Source of the DNA: Bradyrhizobium sp. WBAH42
GTDB lineage: Bacteria; Pseudomonadota; Alphaproteobacteria; Rhizobiales; Xanthobacteraceae
Direction: 5' to 3'
DNA: 64,000 nucleotides
Assembly (NCBI RefSeq): GCF_024585265.1
Contig: NZ_CP036533.1
Location: forward strand, 186,001-250,000
The notes beneath the pieces are model-generated. The model was given only the letters and a program-made list of their open reading frames with translations. It had not been told where the DNA came from and made no database searches. Of this stretch, positions 1 to 9,415 are shown one piece after another. How positions within the stretch are numbered: position 1 is the first letter of the stretch; every line of letters starts with the position of its first letter. Position numbers and translations under genes: made by a program.

Positions 1-91
1 AGGACGATCAGATGAGAGCAAGGGACCGGCATCTTCAACTTACAAACGCGCCAGATTCTGACGCGGGTGTTAGGGGGCGCTACTCTCACCT

Positions 92-202
92 CGTCATTGC
101 GAGCGCAGCGAAGCAATCCAGAGTCTTTCCGCGGCGGGAGTCTGGAATGCTTCCGCCTTCGCCGAAGGCTTCGGCGGACAAGTCGCTACGCTCGCAATGA
201 CG
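92..202. repeat. Intergenic palindromic repeat (family A, CGTCATTGCGAG type), copy 1
   Basis: The element begins CGTCATTGCGAG and ends with its reverse complement CTCGCAATGACG. The inner part carries AAGCAATCCAGAGT and an imperfect mirrored half. Two further copies lie at 2973-3058 and 42946-43025. It sits downstream of tex in non-coding DNA. Such elements are scattered between genes in Bradyrhizobium genomes; their function is not known to me. Confidence 0.8.
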
Positions 203-224
203 ACGTGGATGGAGCGAGGTCCGA

Positions 225-251
225 CCTCTCCCCGCAGAGAGCGGGGAGAGG
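225..251. terminator. Perfect hairpin after tex (repeat family B)
   Basis: An 11-base stem CCTCTCCCCGC pairs perfectly with GCGGGGAGAGG across a 5-base loop. It lies just beyond the tex stop codon. There is no clear T-run on the tex side, so it may act as an mRNA-stabilising or weak termination hairpin. Related copies occur near 9735, 9845, 40789, 40900, 53613 and 57000. Confidence 0.5.
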
Positions 252-259
252 TTAAGAGG

Positions 260-2596
260 TCACGCCCGCTTGCCGTTGTTCTTCTCCGCCGCGCGGCGCA
301 GCGCTTCCGCGAGCGCGCCGCCGCCCGAGGGCTCCTGCTTGCGCGGCGCGGACGAGGTCATGCGGTTGGCGTTGCGCTGATTGTTGTCGCGCTGCATGCC
401 CGGTGCGTCCTTCTTAGGCCCGACCTCGTCGTCGAGGCGCAGCGTCAGCGAGATGCGCTTGCGGGCGACCTCGAAGTCCAGCACCTTCACCTTGACGATG
501 TCGCCGGGCTTCACCACCTCGCGCGGGTCCTTGATGTAGGTCTTGGACATCGCCGAGATGTGCACGAGGCCGTCCTGGTGCACGCCGATGTCGACGAAGG
601 CGCCGAAGGCGGCGACGTTGGTCACGGTCCCCTCGAGGATCATGCCCTTCTTGAGATCCTTGATCTCCTCGACGCCCTCCTTGAACACCGCCGCCTTGAA
701 CGCCGGGCGCGGATCGCGGCCCGGCTTTTCCAACTCGCGCAGGATGTCGGTCACGGTCGGCAGACCGAAGGTCTCGTCGACGAAATCCTTCGGCTTCAGC
801 GTGCGCACGACGTCGCCGTTGCCGATCAGCGCCTTGATGTCGCTCTTGGTCGCTTCGAGAATCCGCCGCACCACGGGATAGGCTTCCGGATGCACGCCGG
901 AGGCATCGAGCGGATCCTCGCCGCCGAGGATGCGCAAGAAGCCCGCGCACTGCTCGAACGCCTTCGGCCCGAGCCGCGGCACGTCCTTGAGCGCCTTGCG
1001 CGACTTGAACGGACCGTTGGCGTCGCGATGCGCCACGATGCTCTGGGCGAGGCCGGAGCCGACGCCCGAGACGCGCGCCAGCAGCGGCGCGGAGGCGGTG
1101 TTGACGTCGACACCGACCGCGTTCACGCAATCCTCGACCACGGCATCGAGCGATTTGGCGAGCTTGGCCTGGCCGAGGTCGTGCTGATATTGGCCGACGC
1201 CGATCGCCTTCGGCTCGATCTTGACGAGCTCGGCGAGCGGGTCCTGCAGGCGCCGCGCGATCGAGACCGCGCCGCGCAGGGTGACGTCGAGGCCAGGCAG
1301 CTCCTCCGAGGCGAAGGCAGAGGCCGAATAGACCGATGCGCCGGCTTCCGACACCACGATCTTGTTCATCTTCAGCTCGGGCAGCCCCTTGACCAGCTCG
1401 GTCGCGAGCTTGTCGGTCTCGCGCGAGGCGGTGCCGTTGCCGATCGCGATCAGCTCGACGCGGTGCTTGATCGCGAGCCGGCCGAGGGTCGCCAGCGACT
1501 CGTTCCACTGCCGCTGCGGCTCGTGCGGATAGATCACGGCGGTATCGACGACCTTTCCGGTCGCGTCGGTGACGGCGACCTTGACGCCGGTGCGGTAGCC
1601 GGGATCGAGCCCCATGGTGACGCGGGTGCCGGCGGGCGCGGCCAGCAGCAGGTCGCGCAGGTTCGAGGCGAACACGCGCACGGCCTCGGTCTCGGCCGAG
1701 TTCCACAGCCGCATGCGTAGATCGATATTGAGATGCACCTGGATCTTGGTGCGCCAGGCCCAGCGCACGGTGTCGATCAGCCAGCGGTCGCCGGCGCGCT
1801 TGAGGTCGGCAATGCCGAACCGCTTCATGATCTTCAATTCATAGGCGCTCGGCACGCCCGGCGGCGGCGCTTCCGCCTCGGCCTGGATCTGGAGATCGAG
1901 GATCTCTTCCTTCTCGCCGCGGAACATCGCGAGGATGCGGTGCGAGGGCAGTTTCGTCAGCGGCTCGGAGAAATCGAAATAGTCGGCGAATTTCTCGCCC
2001 TCGGTCTTCTTGCCGTCGCGCACTTTGGAGGCCATGCGCGCATTGGTCCACATCTCCTCGCGCAAGCTCCCGATCAGGTCGGCGTCCTCGTCGAAACGCT
2101 CGACCAGGATGGCGCGCGCACCATCGAGTGCAGCAGCCGCGTCCGCGACGCCCTTCTCCGCGTTGATGAAGCCTTCCGCCACGACCTTCGGATCATTGCC
2201 GGGCTCGGCCATGAGCTGATTGGCGAGCGGCTCGAGGCCGGCTTCCTTGGCGATTTCCGCCTTGGTGCGGCGCTTCGGCTTGAACGGCAGATAGATGTCC
2301 TCGAGGCGGGCCTTGCTGTCGGCCGCCATGATCGAGGCCTCGAGCGCGGCATCGAGCTTGCCCTGCTCGCGGACCGATTCGAGGATGGCCTTGCGACGGT
2401 CCTCGAGCTCGCGCAGGTAAACCAGGCGCTCCTCCAGGGTGCGCAATTGCGCGTCGTCGAGCGCACCGGTCGCTTCCTTGCGGTAGCGGGCGATGAAGGG
2501 AACCGTGGCGCCGCCGTCGAGCAGCGTCACCGCCGCCTCGACCTGCTCGGCGCGAACCCCAAGCTCCTGCGCAATCTTCTGGTTGATGTTGGCCAC
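260..2596 (-). CDS. tex: Tex-family RNA-binding transcription accessory protein
   Basis: The 778-residue protein matches Tex in length and order: an N-terminal helical region, a YqgF-like RNase H fold in the middle (motif [15 protein letters not shown]), a helix-hairpin-helix segment ([15 protein letters not shown]), and a C-terminal S1 domain at about residues 645-720 starting [21 protein letters not shown]. Tex proteins bind nucleic acid and affect transcription. The tail after the S1 domain is charged and low in complexity, as is common. The gene is monocistronic in this view, with repeats on both sides. The identification is secure; the exact cellular role is less certain. Confidence 0.95.
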   Translation of the reverse strand: MANINQKIAQELGVRAEQVEAAVTLLDGGATVPFIARYRKEATGALDDAQLRTLEERLVYLRELEDRRKAILESVREQGKLDAALEASIMAADSKARLEDIYLPFKPKRRTKAEIAKEAGLEPLANQLMAEPGNDPKVVAEGFINAEKGVADAAAALDGARAILVERFDEDADLIGSLREEMWTNARMASKVRDGKKTEGEKFADYFDFSEPLTKLPSHRILAMFRGEKEEILDLQIQAEAEAPPPGVPSAYELKIMKRFGIADLKRAGDRWLIDTVRWAWRTKIQVHLNIDLRMRLWNSAETEAVRVFASNLRDLLLAAPAGTRVTMGLDPGYRTGVKVAVTDATGKVVDTAVIYPHEPQRQWNESLATLGRLAIKHRVELIAIGNGTASRETDKLATELVKGLPELKMNKIVVSEAGASVYSASAFASEELPGLDVTLRGAVSIARRLQDPLAELVKIEPKAIGVGQYQHDLGQAKLAKSLDAVVEDCVNAVGVDVNTASAPLLARVSGVGSGLAQSIVAHRDANGPFKSRKALKDVPRLGPKAFEQCAGFLRILGGEDPLDASGVHPEAYPVVRRILEATKSDIKALIGNGDVVRTLKPKDFVDETFGLPTVTDILRELEKPGRDPRPAFKAAVFKEGVEEIKDLKKGMILEGTVTNVAAFGAFVDIGVHQDGLVHISAMSKTYIKDPREVVKPGDIVKVKVLDFEVARKRISLTLRLDDEVGPKKDAPGMQRDNNQRNANRMTSSAPRKQEPSGGGALAEALRRAAEKNNGKRA

Positions 2597-2972
2597 GCGA
2601 GATTCCCTCTATCCTAGCACGCGGGCGCAGGGGCGAACCACCGGCCGCGGGACGCCGCTTATGGACCAACCAAGGTTGATTCATCAAGGTGCGGCGCGCA
2701 ATCGTCGACAGAGGATTTTTTTGCCCGACCGATGCGATCTCGCCACATTCGTCGATTTGAGGCCGCGCTCTCGTGTCCCGGACGCAGCGCAGCGCGCCAG
2801 CGATGCGGTGCAGAGCCGGGACCCAGAGGCGGCACGGGAATACGGCGAGATGGGCCCCGGCTCTGCAGCGCACCGTCGAAGGGACGCTGCCATAGCGCGT
2901 CGAAGACGCGCGTAAACGCGCTGATGGCGTTCGGGGCACGAGAGCGGAATATGTCGCGCACACTCTCCTCCT

Positions 2973-3058
2973 CGTCATCGCGAGCGAAGCGAAGCAATCC
3001 AGAGTCTTTCCGCGGAGGGATTCTGGATTGCTTCGTCGCTTCGCTCCTCGCAATGACG
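2973..3058. repeat. Intergenic palindromic repeat (family A), copy 2
   Basis: This begins CGTCATCGCGAG and ends CTCGCAATGACG, with the same AAGCAATCCAGAGTCTTTCC inner block as copy 1 at 92-202. The mirrored right half carries GGATTGCTTCG. One mismatch between the outer arms shows slight decay. Confidence 0.8.
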
Positions 3059-3145
3059 GGAACAAGGGGCCGCATCGCCAGCTTCCAATCCACATTCAAC
3101 GCGCAGACATGCCTTTGCATCCTCGCGGCGGAATAGGCCCGAGCT

Positions 3146-3690
3146 TTGCCTGGTCACGACACCCTCTGTCAGAGGGCGCAGGGAAGACCGGGTGCCGGCC
3201 GGGCACCCACGGTCCACTGTGCGAAGGTTGCGCTACAAGAGGCTGCACAGCGGCATACAGGTGAAGCCCAACAACCGGCCTTCCCTGCGCAGTGGTTTTA
3301 CGGCTTATGCCGAGCTCTCCCCGGGGAGCGTTGCACTATTGCCCCCGTCGCCTTGCCGATAGCTGACGCGCGCGTCCGGTTGGACCGCCACATCACCGCA
3401 AGACTTGACGCACAGACCCCGGGCGTCAGGACGACACGGTTTTGCCGTACGCCGATCACACCGGTCGTGTGCGCGAGGTATTTCGCTCACGGTTGCCCGC
3501 CCTGCAAAACCCTTCGCGCCGGTGTAACTAGCGTCCACCACGGCTCACCCCACGTTCGTGACGATCGCGATACGCCCCTCTGACCGGGATGAGGTGGCGG
3601 GAGAATGCGACAAATCGGAAATTCTGTAAAGGCGAATATTTTCGCGCATGCGGATTGACCCGTCGATCGGGTGTTTTGCCCGTCGGGCAA
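3146..3690. repeat. Long dispersed-type intergenic element, possibly structured RNA
   Basis: The segment has no gene and a distinctive run of small hairpins, for example GGTGCCGGCCGGGCACC near 3190. Its right end (about 3618-3690, GGATTGACCCGTCGATCGGG followed by TGTTTTGCCCGTCGGGC) resembles a degenerate segment at about 30330-30402 in this window. From memory, closely similar blocks recur in many intergenic sites of Bradyrhizobium and Rhodopseudomonas genomes, where they are often mis-called as short hypothetical genes. No function can be read from the sequence. Confidence 0.5.
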
Positions 3691-3701
3691 CGCAAGATCT
3701 T

Positions 3702-3789
3702 GTAGGGCGGATTAGCCGAAGGCGTAATCCGCCGCTTTGATCCCCGCGGAGACAGAAGAGGCGGATTACGCTTCGCTAATCCGCCCTAC
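3702..3789. repeat. Intergenic palindromic repeat (family C, GTAGGGCGGATTAGC)
   Basis: The left end GTAGGGCGGATTAGC is mirrored by GCTAATCCGCCCTAC at the right end, with inner mirrored blocks GGCGTAATCCGCC and GGCGGATTACGC. The transcript could fold into a long hairpin. It lies 87 bases upstream of the ring-opening hydrolase start. Confidence 0.8.
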
Positions 3790-3875
3790 GCACTTCCGTC
3801 GGGGCTACGGTCTTGACATCACCCCCGTTCCACGGCTGGTGGGCTCGCCGGACCACCGAATTCCAAGGACCAATC

Positions 3876-4979
3876 ATGCGTACGACATCGGTCGGCGTCT
3901 TCAGGATCGCCACCACGGGCCCCGGCGACGTCTCCGGCCTGATGGACTTGATCGGGTCCGGCGCGATCGAACCCCACGCGATCCTCGCCGTTCTCGGCAA
4001 GACCGAAGGCAATGGCGGCGTCAATGATTTTACCCGGGAATACGCGGTGGCCGCGCTATGCACGGCGCTGGCGCCCAAGCTCGGCCTGTCGCCGGAGGCA
4101 GTCGAGCAGCGCATCGCCTTCGTGATGTCCGGCGGCACCGAGGGCGTGCTGAGCCCGCATCTTACGGTGTTCACGCGCAGCGAGGTCGAGCGCCAGGCAG
4201 GCGTCTCGGGCAAGCGCCTGAGCATCGGCATGGCGCACACGCGGGATTTTCTGCCGGAAGAGCTCGGGCGCTCCGCGCAGATCACCGAGACGGCCAGGGC
4301 CGTGAAGGCTGCGATGGCAGATGCCGGCATCAGCGATCCCGCGGACGTCCATTTCGTGCAGATCAAATGCCCGCTGCTGACCAGCGACCGCGTCGCGGCG
4401 GCACATGCGCGCGGCAACACGACGGCGACGACGAGCTCTTACAGCTCGATGGCCTATTCGCGCGGCGCCTCCGCGCTCGGCGTTGCGGTCGCGCTCGGCG
4501 AGATCGCCTCCAACATCAGGGACGAGGATGTGCTGCGGCGCTACGACCTGTTCTCGAAGGTCGCCTCGACCTCGTCCGGGATCGAGCTGATGCACAACGT
4601 CGTCATCGTGCTCGGCAACTCGGTATCTTCAGCGAGTAAGTTCGAGATCGGGCATGCCGTGATGGGGGATGCCATCGATGCGGCGGCGGTGAACGCGGCA
4701 TTGGAGAGCGTCGGGCTTGGTGCAAATCCGCAGCCGGGCCGCGCGCTCGTCAACATCTTCGCCAAGGCCGAGGCCTCGCCTGACGGCAGCGTGCGCGGCT
4801 TTCGCCACACCATGCTGGAGGACACCGACATCAGCTCGACCCGCCACGCGCGCGCCGCGGTCGGCGGCCTGATTGCAGGTCTCGCCGGCACCGGCGCGGT
4901 CTATGTCTCCGGCGGCGCCGAGCATCAGGGGCCCGCCGGTGGCGGACCGGTTGCAGTGATCGCACGACTGTCGGATTGA
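3876..4979 (+). CDS. Ring-opening amidohydrolase (cyanuric acid hydrolase / barbiturase family)
   Basis: A 367-residue protein of the AtzD/TrzD/barbiturase fold, which opens cyclic imide rings such as cyanurate or barbiturate. All three Ser-Lys dyads of the threefold active site are visible: K42 with S85 (MSGGTEG), K164 with S233/S234 (STSSGIE), and K297 with S345 ([10 protein letters not shown]). The positions agree closely with AtzD numbering. The start at MRTTSVGVF is preferred over an upstream ATG because AAGGAC lies six bases before it and the family begins there. An amidase gene follows after 119 bases, suggesting a two-step pathway. Sequence alone does not separate cyanurate from barbiturate as substrate. 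Confidence 0.88.
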   Translation: MRTTSVGVFRIATTGPGDVSGLMDLIGSGAIEPHAILAVLGKTEGNGGVNDFTREYAVAALCTALAPKLGLSPEAVEQRIAFVMSGGTEGVLSPHLTVFTRSEVERQAGVSGKRLSIGMAHTRDFLPEELGRSAQITETARAVKAAMADAGISDPADVHFVQIKCPLLTSDRVAAAHARGNTTATTSSYSSMAYSRGASALGVAVALGEIASNIRDEDVLRRYDLFSKVASTSSGIELMHNVVIVLGNSVSSASKFEIGHAVMGDAIDAAAVNAALESVGLGANPQPGRALVNIFAKAEASPDGSVRGFRHTMLEDTDISSTRHARAAVGGLIAGLAGTGAVYVSGGAEHQGPAGGGPVAVIARLSD

Positions 4980-5063
4980 TACGGCCTTCCTCTGCGACCC
5001 CTCCGTCCCATGCAACCCTGCCCCTCGCGGCGGCTCGGTTGATTCACGCGGTCCCTTGCGAAA

Positions 5064-5081
5064 AAGGTGACGCCGCACCTT
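5064..5081. promoter_or_regulatory. Inverted repeat just upstream of the amidase ribosome binding site
   Basis: AAGGTG-N6-CACCTT forms a perfect 6-base-arm palindrome ending a few bases before the AAGGGGA ribosome binding site of the amidase gene. It could be an operator or a small translation-controlling hairpin. The evidence is symmetry and position only. Confidence 0.25.
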
Positions 5082-5098
5082 AAGGGGACTTTGACTTC

Positions 5099-6574
5099 AT
5101 GACTTTGCCGATGAGCTGGAATGAATGGGCGCAGCACGATGGCGTCGCGCTGGCGGGACGCGTCCGCAAGGGCGAGCTGACGGCGAAGGAGCTGGCGCGC
5201 CAGGCCGCCGCCGGCGTTGCCAAGGTCAATCCGGCGCTGTCGGGCGTGGTCGAGCTGTTCGAGGACGTGATCGCCGATCCCGCCAAGGACGGCGCCAATC
5301 TCGCAGGTCCCTTCGCCGGCCTGCCCTTCCTGATGAAGGACCTCGGGCCGACCATGAAGGGCCGGCTGCAGGAAATGGGCTCGCTGCTGATGCGCGGCAA
5401 TCGCGCGAGCGCCGATACGTTCCTCACCGGTAAATTCCGCCAGGCGGGGCTCAACCTGATCGGACGCACCACGACACCGGAATTCGGCGTGTGCTCGTCG
5501 GCCGACAACCCCGCCGTCTATGTCACCCGCAATCCCTGGAATACCGATTACACCACCTGCGGCTCGTCGGCAGGCAGCGCCGCGATGGTCGCCGCGGGCG
5601 TGGTGCCGATTGCGCATGCGACCGATGGCGGCGGCTCGATCCGCATTCCCGCCGGCGTCAACGGCAATATCGGCCTGAAGGTCTCGCGCGGCGTGTTCTC
5701 GCTGGCGCCGCACATGTCCGATCTCACCGGCCTCGTCTCGATCCAGGGCTGCCAGTCGCGCAGCGTGCGCGACACTGCCGCCTTCGTCGATCATGCGCGC
5801 GGGCCTGCGCCCGGCGAGTTCATGCCGTTCTGGACCACGGCGCAGCCTTATTGCGAGATGATCAAGCGCGACCCGGCAAAGCTTCGCATCGCGCTGTCTC
5901 ACACATGGGGCAACTACACCGCGACGCCCGAGATCGCCACTGAACTGGAGAAGACCGGACGCTTCCTCGAAGGCCTCGGCCATCACGTCGACTACGCGCT
6001 GCCGGAGATCGACCTCCCCGCCGCCTTCGAGGCGCAGACCACCTGCTACATCTCGAACTTCGCGGTGGTGATCTCCAACATGCTCGCCGCGCGCGGGCTG
6101 GAAAAGCCGCCGGAGGACTTGATCGAGCCGATGAACATCCGCATCTGGGAAGCCGGGCGCCATACCAGCTTCGCCGAGCGGGCGAAGATGCAAGCCGTGT
6201 TCAACACGACCTCGCGCGGCTTCGGCAGCTTCTTCGAGCAATGGGACGTGATCCTGACGCCGATCACGGCGCTGCCGACGCCGAAGGTCGGCACCAGGGA
6301 ATATCTCACCATCTCCGACAACCCCGATGTGCGCGACTGGTTCGACAATCTCTGGCGCTTCTTCGCCTTCACGCCGCTCGCCAATCTCTGCGGCATGCCC
6401 GCGATCTCGATGCCGATGGCGGCGCAAGACCACGGCCTGCCGCTCGGCATCCAGGCCATCGCCAAGCAGGCCAATGACGGCCTGCTGCTGCAGCTCGCCG
6501 CCCAGATCGAGCGCGCGCTCGACGGCAAGTGGAACGGCGGGAAGACCGCGAAGGTGCATGTGACGAAGGCGTGA
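5099..6574 (+). CDS. Amidase-signature family hydrolase
   Basis: A 491-residue amidase-signature enzyme. The catalytic triad is present: K80 (FLMKDLG), S156 in the glycine/serine loop (CGSSAGSAA) and nucleophile S180 (DGGGSIRIP). A purine-rich AAGGGGA precedes the ATG. Being directly downstream of the ring-opening hydrolase, it is a good candidate for hydrolysing the opened product (a carboxybiuret- or ureidomalonate-like amide), by analogy with AtzE. The amidase family acts on many substrates, so this assignment is an inference from context. Confidence 0.85.
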   Translation: MTLPMSWNEWAQHDGVALAGRVRKGELTAKELARQAAAGVAKVNPALSGVVELFEDVIADPAKDGANLAGPFAGLPFLMKDLGPTMKGRLQEMGSLLMRGNRASADTFLTGKFRQAGLNLIGRTTTPEFGVCSSADNPAVYVTRNPWNTDYTTCGSSAGSAAMVAAGVVPIAHATDGGGSIRIPAGVNGNIGLKVSRGVFSLAPHMSDLTGLVSIQGCQSRSVRDTAAFVDHARGPAPGEFMPFWTTAQPYCEMIKRDPAKLRIALSHTWGNYTATPEIATELEKTGRFLEGLGHHVDYALPEIDLPAAFEAQTTCYISNFAVVISNMLAARGLEKPPEDLIEPMNIRIWEAGRHTSFAERAKMQAVFNTTSRGFGSFFEQWDVILTPITALPTPKVGTREYLTISDNPDVRDWFDNLWRFFAFTPLANLCGMPAISMPMAAQDHGLPLGIQAIAKQANDGLLLQLAAQIERALDGKWNGGKTAKVHVTKA

Positions 6575-6575
6575 G

Positions 6576-7802
6576 TTAGCCTTTCTCTTTGCCCGCCAAT
6601 CGCACAATGGCCTTGTCTACGCGAAAGCGCGACACGCCCTGATCGGCGAGCATGCGGGCTGCAGGGCTTCGCATCTCCGGAAAGAGAGCAACGAGCGCAT
6701 TGACCCCGGTCACTGCGGGATTGCCCACCTCCTGCGCGTGAAGCACGGCGCGCTGGTCGACTCGCTCGAACGCCGGCGTAGGCACGGCGCTTCCGCCTTC
6801 GATCACGATGTGCTTGAGCTCATTGTCGAGATACTGCGTAAGGCTTTGTCTCAGCTTGCCAAGATCGGCGTCGCAGGCGCTCATCACGGCGGAGGCGTCC
6901 GCATCATCGGTCAGGGCGAGCAGCAGATGCTCGAGCGTCGCGTATTGATGGCGACGCCGGTCAGCATGATCGAGCGCCCGTCGTTTCGTGGCCACGTAAT
7001 TTGCCGAAACCGGGCGCTGCGGCAGGTCGAGCAATGCTTCGATCCGCTCGAGCCGTGTCATGGGATCGAGCATTGCCAACAACTCATACTTGTCCTTGAT
7101 CGGCAACTTCATCCGCGTCGCAACGATATCGGCGATCTGTCCGGGATCACGGGTTTGATCAAAGAACAGCCAGATATCCGGCACAATAATCCCGTGAACC
7201 GCCGTGTAATCCTGGAAGCGCTGATAGATCCTTTGGATGAGATCCCTTGCATTGCGGGCAACTCCCTCGCTGACGTCGACCACCTCAGCCCAATAGGCGG
7301 CCGACTCGGTAGCGAAGCCGCGTAGCTCGACTCGCCGCAGTCCCCGCGTCAGCACCCTGAAAGTGCCATCTGCGAGCGGTTCGAGTTCGAGCAGCTGGGC
7401 CACGATACCGATGTCGTAGACGTCGGAAAATCGGGGATCATCGACGCCCGCTTCCCTCTGAACCGCCAGCACGACCTCGCGTCCGCCTTCAAACGCCTGG
7501 TTCAGGGCCTGGAAGGAGCTCTCTCGGCCCACAAACATCGGATATGTCGCATTTGGAAACGGAACGAGATCGCGGAGCGGAACAGCGGGATAGAGCGCCG
7601 TTGTGGTCTTCGGCTGTGCGACCGGCGCCGCCGTGTCACGCCGTTCGGCGTGAAGCAGCGCTGAGAGCGTATTCCAGTCAGCAACACCCAGCATCCTCGA
7701 TACGAGCTCGAGACTCTCGCTGTGGCTGATGGTGACGGCCTTGGTGGTCAGGGATTCGCGCAGGGTGTGCGCCATAGCCTTGGCATCGCGAAAATCGCGC
7801 AT
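6576..7802 (-). CDS. Chimeric protein: glyoxalase-related N-module, Lon substrate-binding domain, Clp N-domain
   Basis: A 408-residue protein with three recognisable parts. Residues 1-60 resemble the short glyoxalase-related module (SHSESLELVSRMLGVADWNTL). Residues about 70-265 are a Lon N-terminal substrate-binding domain (PLRDLVPFPN; later ALLDLPQRP). Residues about 280-400 resemble the ClpA/ClpC N-domain repeat (ATLEHLLLALTDD; later GNPAVTGVNALVALFPE). No AAA+ ATPase, Walker motif or protease site is present, so it cannot itself be a Lon or Clp protease. GAGGA lies a suitable distance upstream of the ATG. It may be an adaptor or substrate-recognition factor; that is an inference. Confidence 0.8.
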   Translation of the reverse strand: MRDFRDAKAMAHTLRESLTTKAVTISHSESLELVSRMLGVADWNTLSALLHAERRDTAAPVAQPKTTTALYPAVPLRDLVPFPNATYPMFVGRESSFQALNQAFEGGREVVLAVQREAGVDDPRFSDVYDIGIVAQLLELEPLADGTFRVLTRGLRRVELRGFATESAAYWAEVVDVSEGVARNARDLIQRIYQRFQDYTAVHGIIVPDIWLFFDQTRDPGQIADIVATRMKLPIKDKYELLAMLDPMTRLERIEALLDLPQRPVSANYVATKRRALDHADRRRHQYATLEHLLLALTDDADASAVMSACDADLGKLRQSLTQYLDNELKHIVIEGGSAVPTPAFERVDQRAVLHAQEVGNPAVTGVNALVALFPEMRSPAARMLADQGVSRFRVDKAIVRLAGKEKG

Positions 7803-7984
7803 CGGTTCGTCCTCTGCATGAGCGATCCAGGTGTGTCAGGTGGTTGCGTTGCTGACCCGGTCGCTCGGGCAAAGGGGGCCGATCAGGGCTCGATACGTTC
7901 ACCATTCCACGGAGGGTGCAACCGGCGGGTCGTATCAACCTGCGCGAAAGGTGGCGCAAAGAAAGTTTGCTGTCAATTGCGATC

Positions 7985-8305
7985 TCAGTTCTTCACCGCC
8001 GGTATCTCCTCCGCCACCGGCTGCTTCTGACCCTGCTGATACATCGCCAGCGCCTTGTCGAGGGCTTCGCGCAGTGCCAGCGCCGCAGCCACACTGCAAC
8101 GTAAGTGCGCGGTCTGGACCACGTCGACCCTGACGGCGGCGCCGACCGGCATCAACAGGTTCGCGGCGAGCTCGATCTGGATCGCGCCGTTGTGGTGGCC
8201 GAAGCAGGATGCGCCGTCGAAATAGATGATCGGCGCCCGCTCCGAGCTGGAGCTCGAAATGGTGACGGGCCCCTGATTGGTGGCGGGCGTTTCGGGGTCG
8301 GCCAT
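7985..8305 (-). CDS. Conserved hypothetical protein
   Basis: A 106-residue protein beginning MADPETPATNQGP. The middle contains a patterned core (GAIQIELAANLLMP, then VVQTAHLRCSVAAALALREALDKALAM) that looks like a small folded domain with a closing helix. It has no signal peptide, membrane segment or recognised catalytic motif. An upstream in-frame ATG at 8422 would add 39 low-complexity residues and overlap the divergent promoter region, so the shorter start is chosen. The thioesterase gene at 8440 is divergent. I do not recognise a function. Confidence 0.65.
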   Translation of the reverse strand: MADPETPATNQGPVTISSSSSERAPIIYFDGASCFGHHNGAIQIELAANLLMPVGAAVRVDVVQTAHLRCSVAAALALREALDKALAMYQQGQKQPVAEEIPAVKN

Positions 8306-8439
8306 GGGCGCTCCTTGCAATTCATCGACGAACGAAGCGCCCACCATCGGCGCTTCGGCCCGCCCTGTCGAGACCAAACCGCCCCGTGCGGGGCCCATTC
8401 GGGGTTTTGCGCGGCCCGGCACTGGTCTAGAACGTCCCC

Positions 8440-9348
8440 ATGAACACCTTACCGACCACGCTTGCCTTCGAGGAACTCGCCGAGGCCATCAAGGACCGCC
8501 GCTCCGATTATGGCCACATCAGCGGGCTCCAGCTCGACCGCTTCGCGCCAGCCGAGGCCTGGTCCAGCCTGCCCTACCGTGCGGTCTTCGTCGGCGACAC
8601 CGAGACCGGCGTGCTGCACGGCGGCGTCGTCACTGCGATGCTGGACGAGAGCTGCGGCATGGCGGTGCAACTTGCGCTCGACGGCACGCGCGCCATCGCA
8701 ACCCTCGATCTGCGTATCGACTACCAGAAGCCGGCGACGCCCGGTCTCGACATCAAGGCGCATTCGGTCTGCTACCGCACCACGCGCTCGATCGCCTTCG
8801 TGCGCTCCACGGCCTATCAGGAGTCCGAAGACGATCCGGTCGCGACCGCAACCGCCTGCTTCATGATCGGCGCCAACCGCACCAACATGCTCGCCGACCG
8901 CCGGATGGATGCGCGCAGCATCCCGACGCTGGAGGCGCCGGAGGATCCGGACGGGCCCTTTGCGCGCAGCCCGTTCGCGCGGGCGCTCGGCATCCGCATC
9001 AACGATGACGGCACGCTGACGATGCCGTTCTCGCCGCAGATCATCGGCAATCCGATCCTGCCGGCGATCCACGGCGGCATGACCGGCGCCTTCCTCGAGA
9101 CCACCGCCATCATCGGGGTGGCGCGCGAGCTCGGCGCTGCCGCACCGCCCAAGCCGATCGGCCTCACCGTCAACTATTTGCGCTCCGGTCGCGCGCTCGA
9201 CACGTTTGCCGACGTCTCGATCGTGAAGCAGGGCCGACGCATCGTCGCTTTCGAGGCGCGGGCCTGGCAGGACGATCCGGAGAGGCCGATCGCCACCGCT
9301 TTCGGTCACTTCATGCTGCGTCCGACGCCTGGAAGCGACGAGGAATAG
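8440..9348 (+). CDS. PaaI-type double-hotdog thioesterase
   Basis: A 302-residue protein built from two hotdog (4HBT) domains in tandem, about residues 30-145 and 165-295. Each carries a substrate-loop motif: GVLHGGVVTAMLDESCG in the first and PAIHGGMTGAFLETTA in the second. The family hydrolyses acyl-CoA thioesters, and the tandem form makes an internal dimer. No strong ribosome binding site precedes the ATG. The acyl substrate cannot be read from the sequence. Confidence 0.88.
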   Translation: MNTLPTTLAFEELAEAIKDRRSDYGHISGLQLDRFAPAEAWSSLPYRAVFVGDTETGVLHGGVVTAMLDESCGMAVQLALDGTRAIATLDLRIDYQKPATPGLDIKAHSVCYRTTRSIAFVRSTAYQESEDDPVATATACFMIGANRTNMLADRRMDARSIPTLEAPEDPDGPFARSPFARALGIRINDDGTLTMPFSPQIIGNPILPAIHGGMTGAFLETTAIIGVARELGAAAPPKPIGLTVNYLRSGRALDTFADVSIVKQGRRIVAFEARAWQDDPERPIATAFGHFMLRPTPGSDEE

Positions 9349-9415
9349 GATCATTTTGACTTGACGGCCGCAGGTCCGGCCACAACGATAGCGCGCCTTC
9401 GCGAGAGGAATTGGA

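Larger units (their letters stand above)
2597..3875. other. 1.2 kb non-coding interval filled with repeats
   Basis: No credible gene was found between tex and the ring-opening hydrolase gene. The interval holds, in order, a partial palindrome around 2774-2890 (GTCCCGGACGCAGCGC and a mirrored GGCTCTGCAGCGC), the second family A repeat (2973-3058), a long dispersed-type element (about 3146-3690), and a 3702-3789 palindrome. Open frames here overlap these repeats on both strands and show no ribosome binding sites or family resemblance. Confidence 0.7.

Noticed and set aside
92..202. Family A repeats as CRISPR repeats
   Set aside because: Only single, widely spaced copies exist, with no regular spacers and no cas genes; they are individual palindromic elements.
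197..1720. A 507-codon plus-strand frame opposite tex
   Set aside because: High-GC shadow of tex; composition biased to Arg/Leu/Ala/Asp with no domain.
3146..3583. A 145-codon frame inside the long intergenic element
   Set aside because: It falls wholly inside a dispersed-type repeat, has no ribosome binding site or domain, and frames of similar length exist on the other strand.
4925..6607. A 560-codon minus-strand frame opposite the amidase
   Set aside because: Antisense shadow of a gene with intact catalytic residues.
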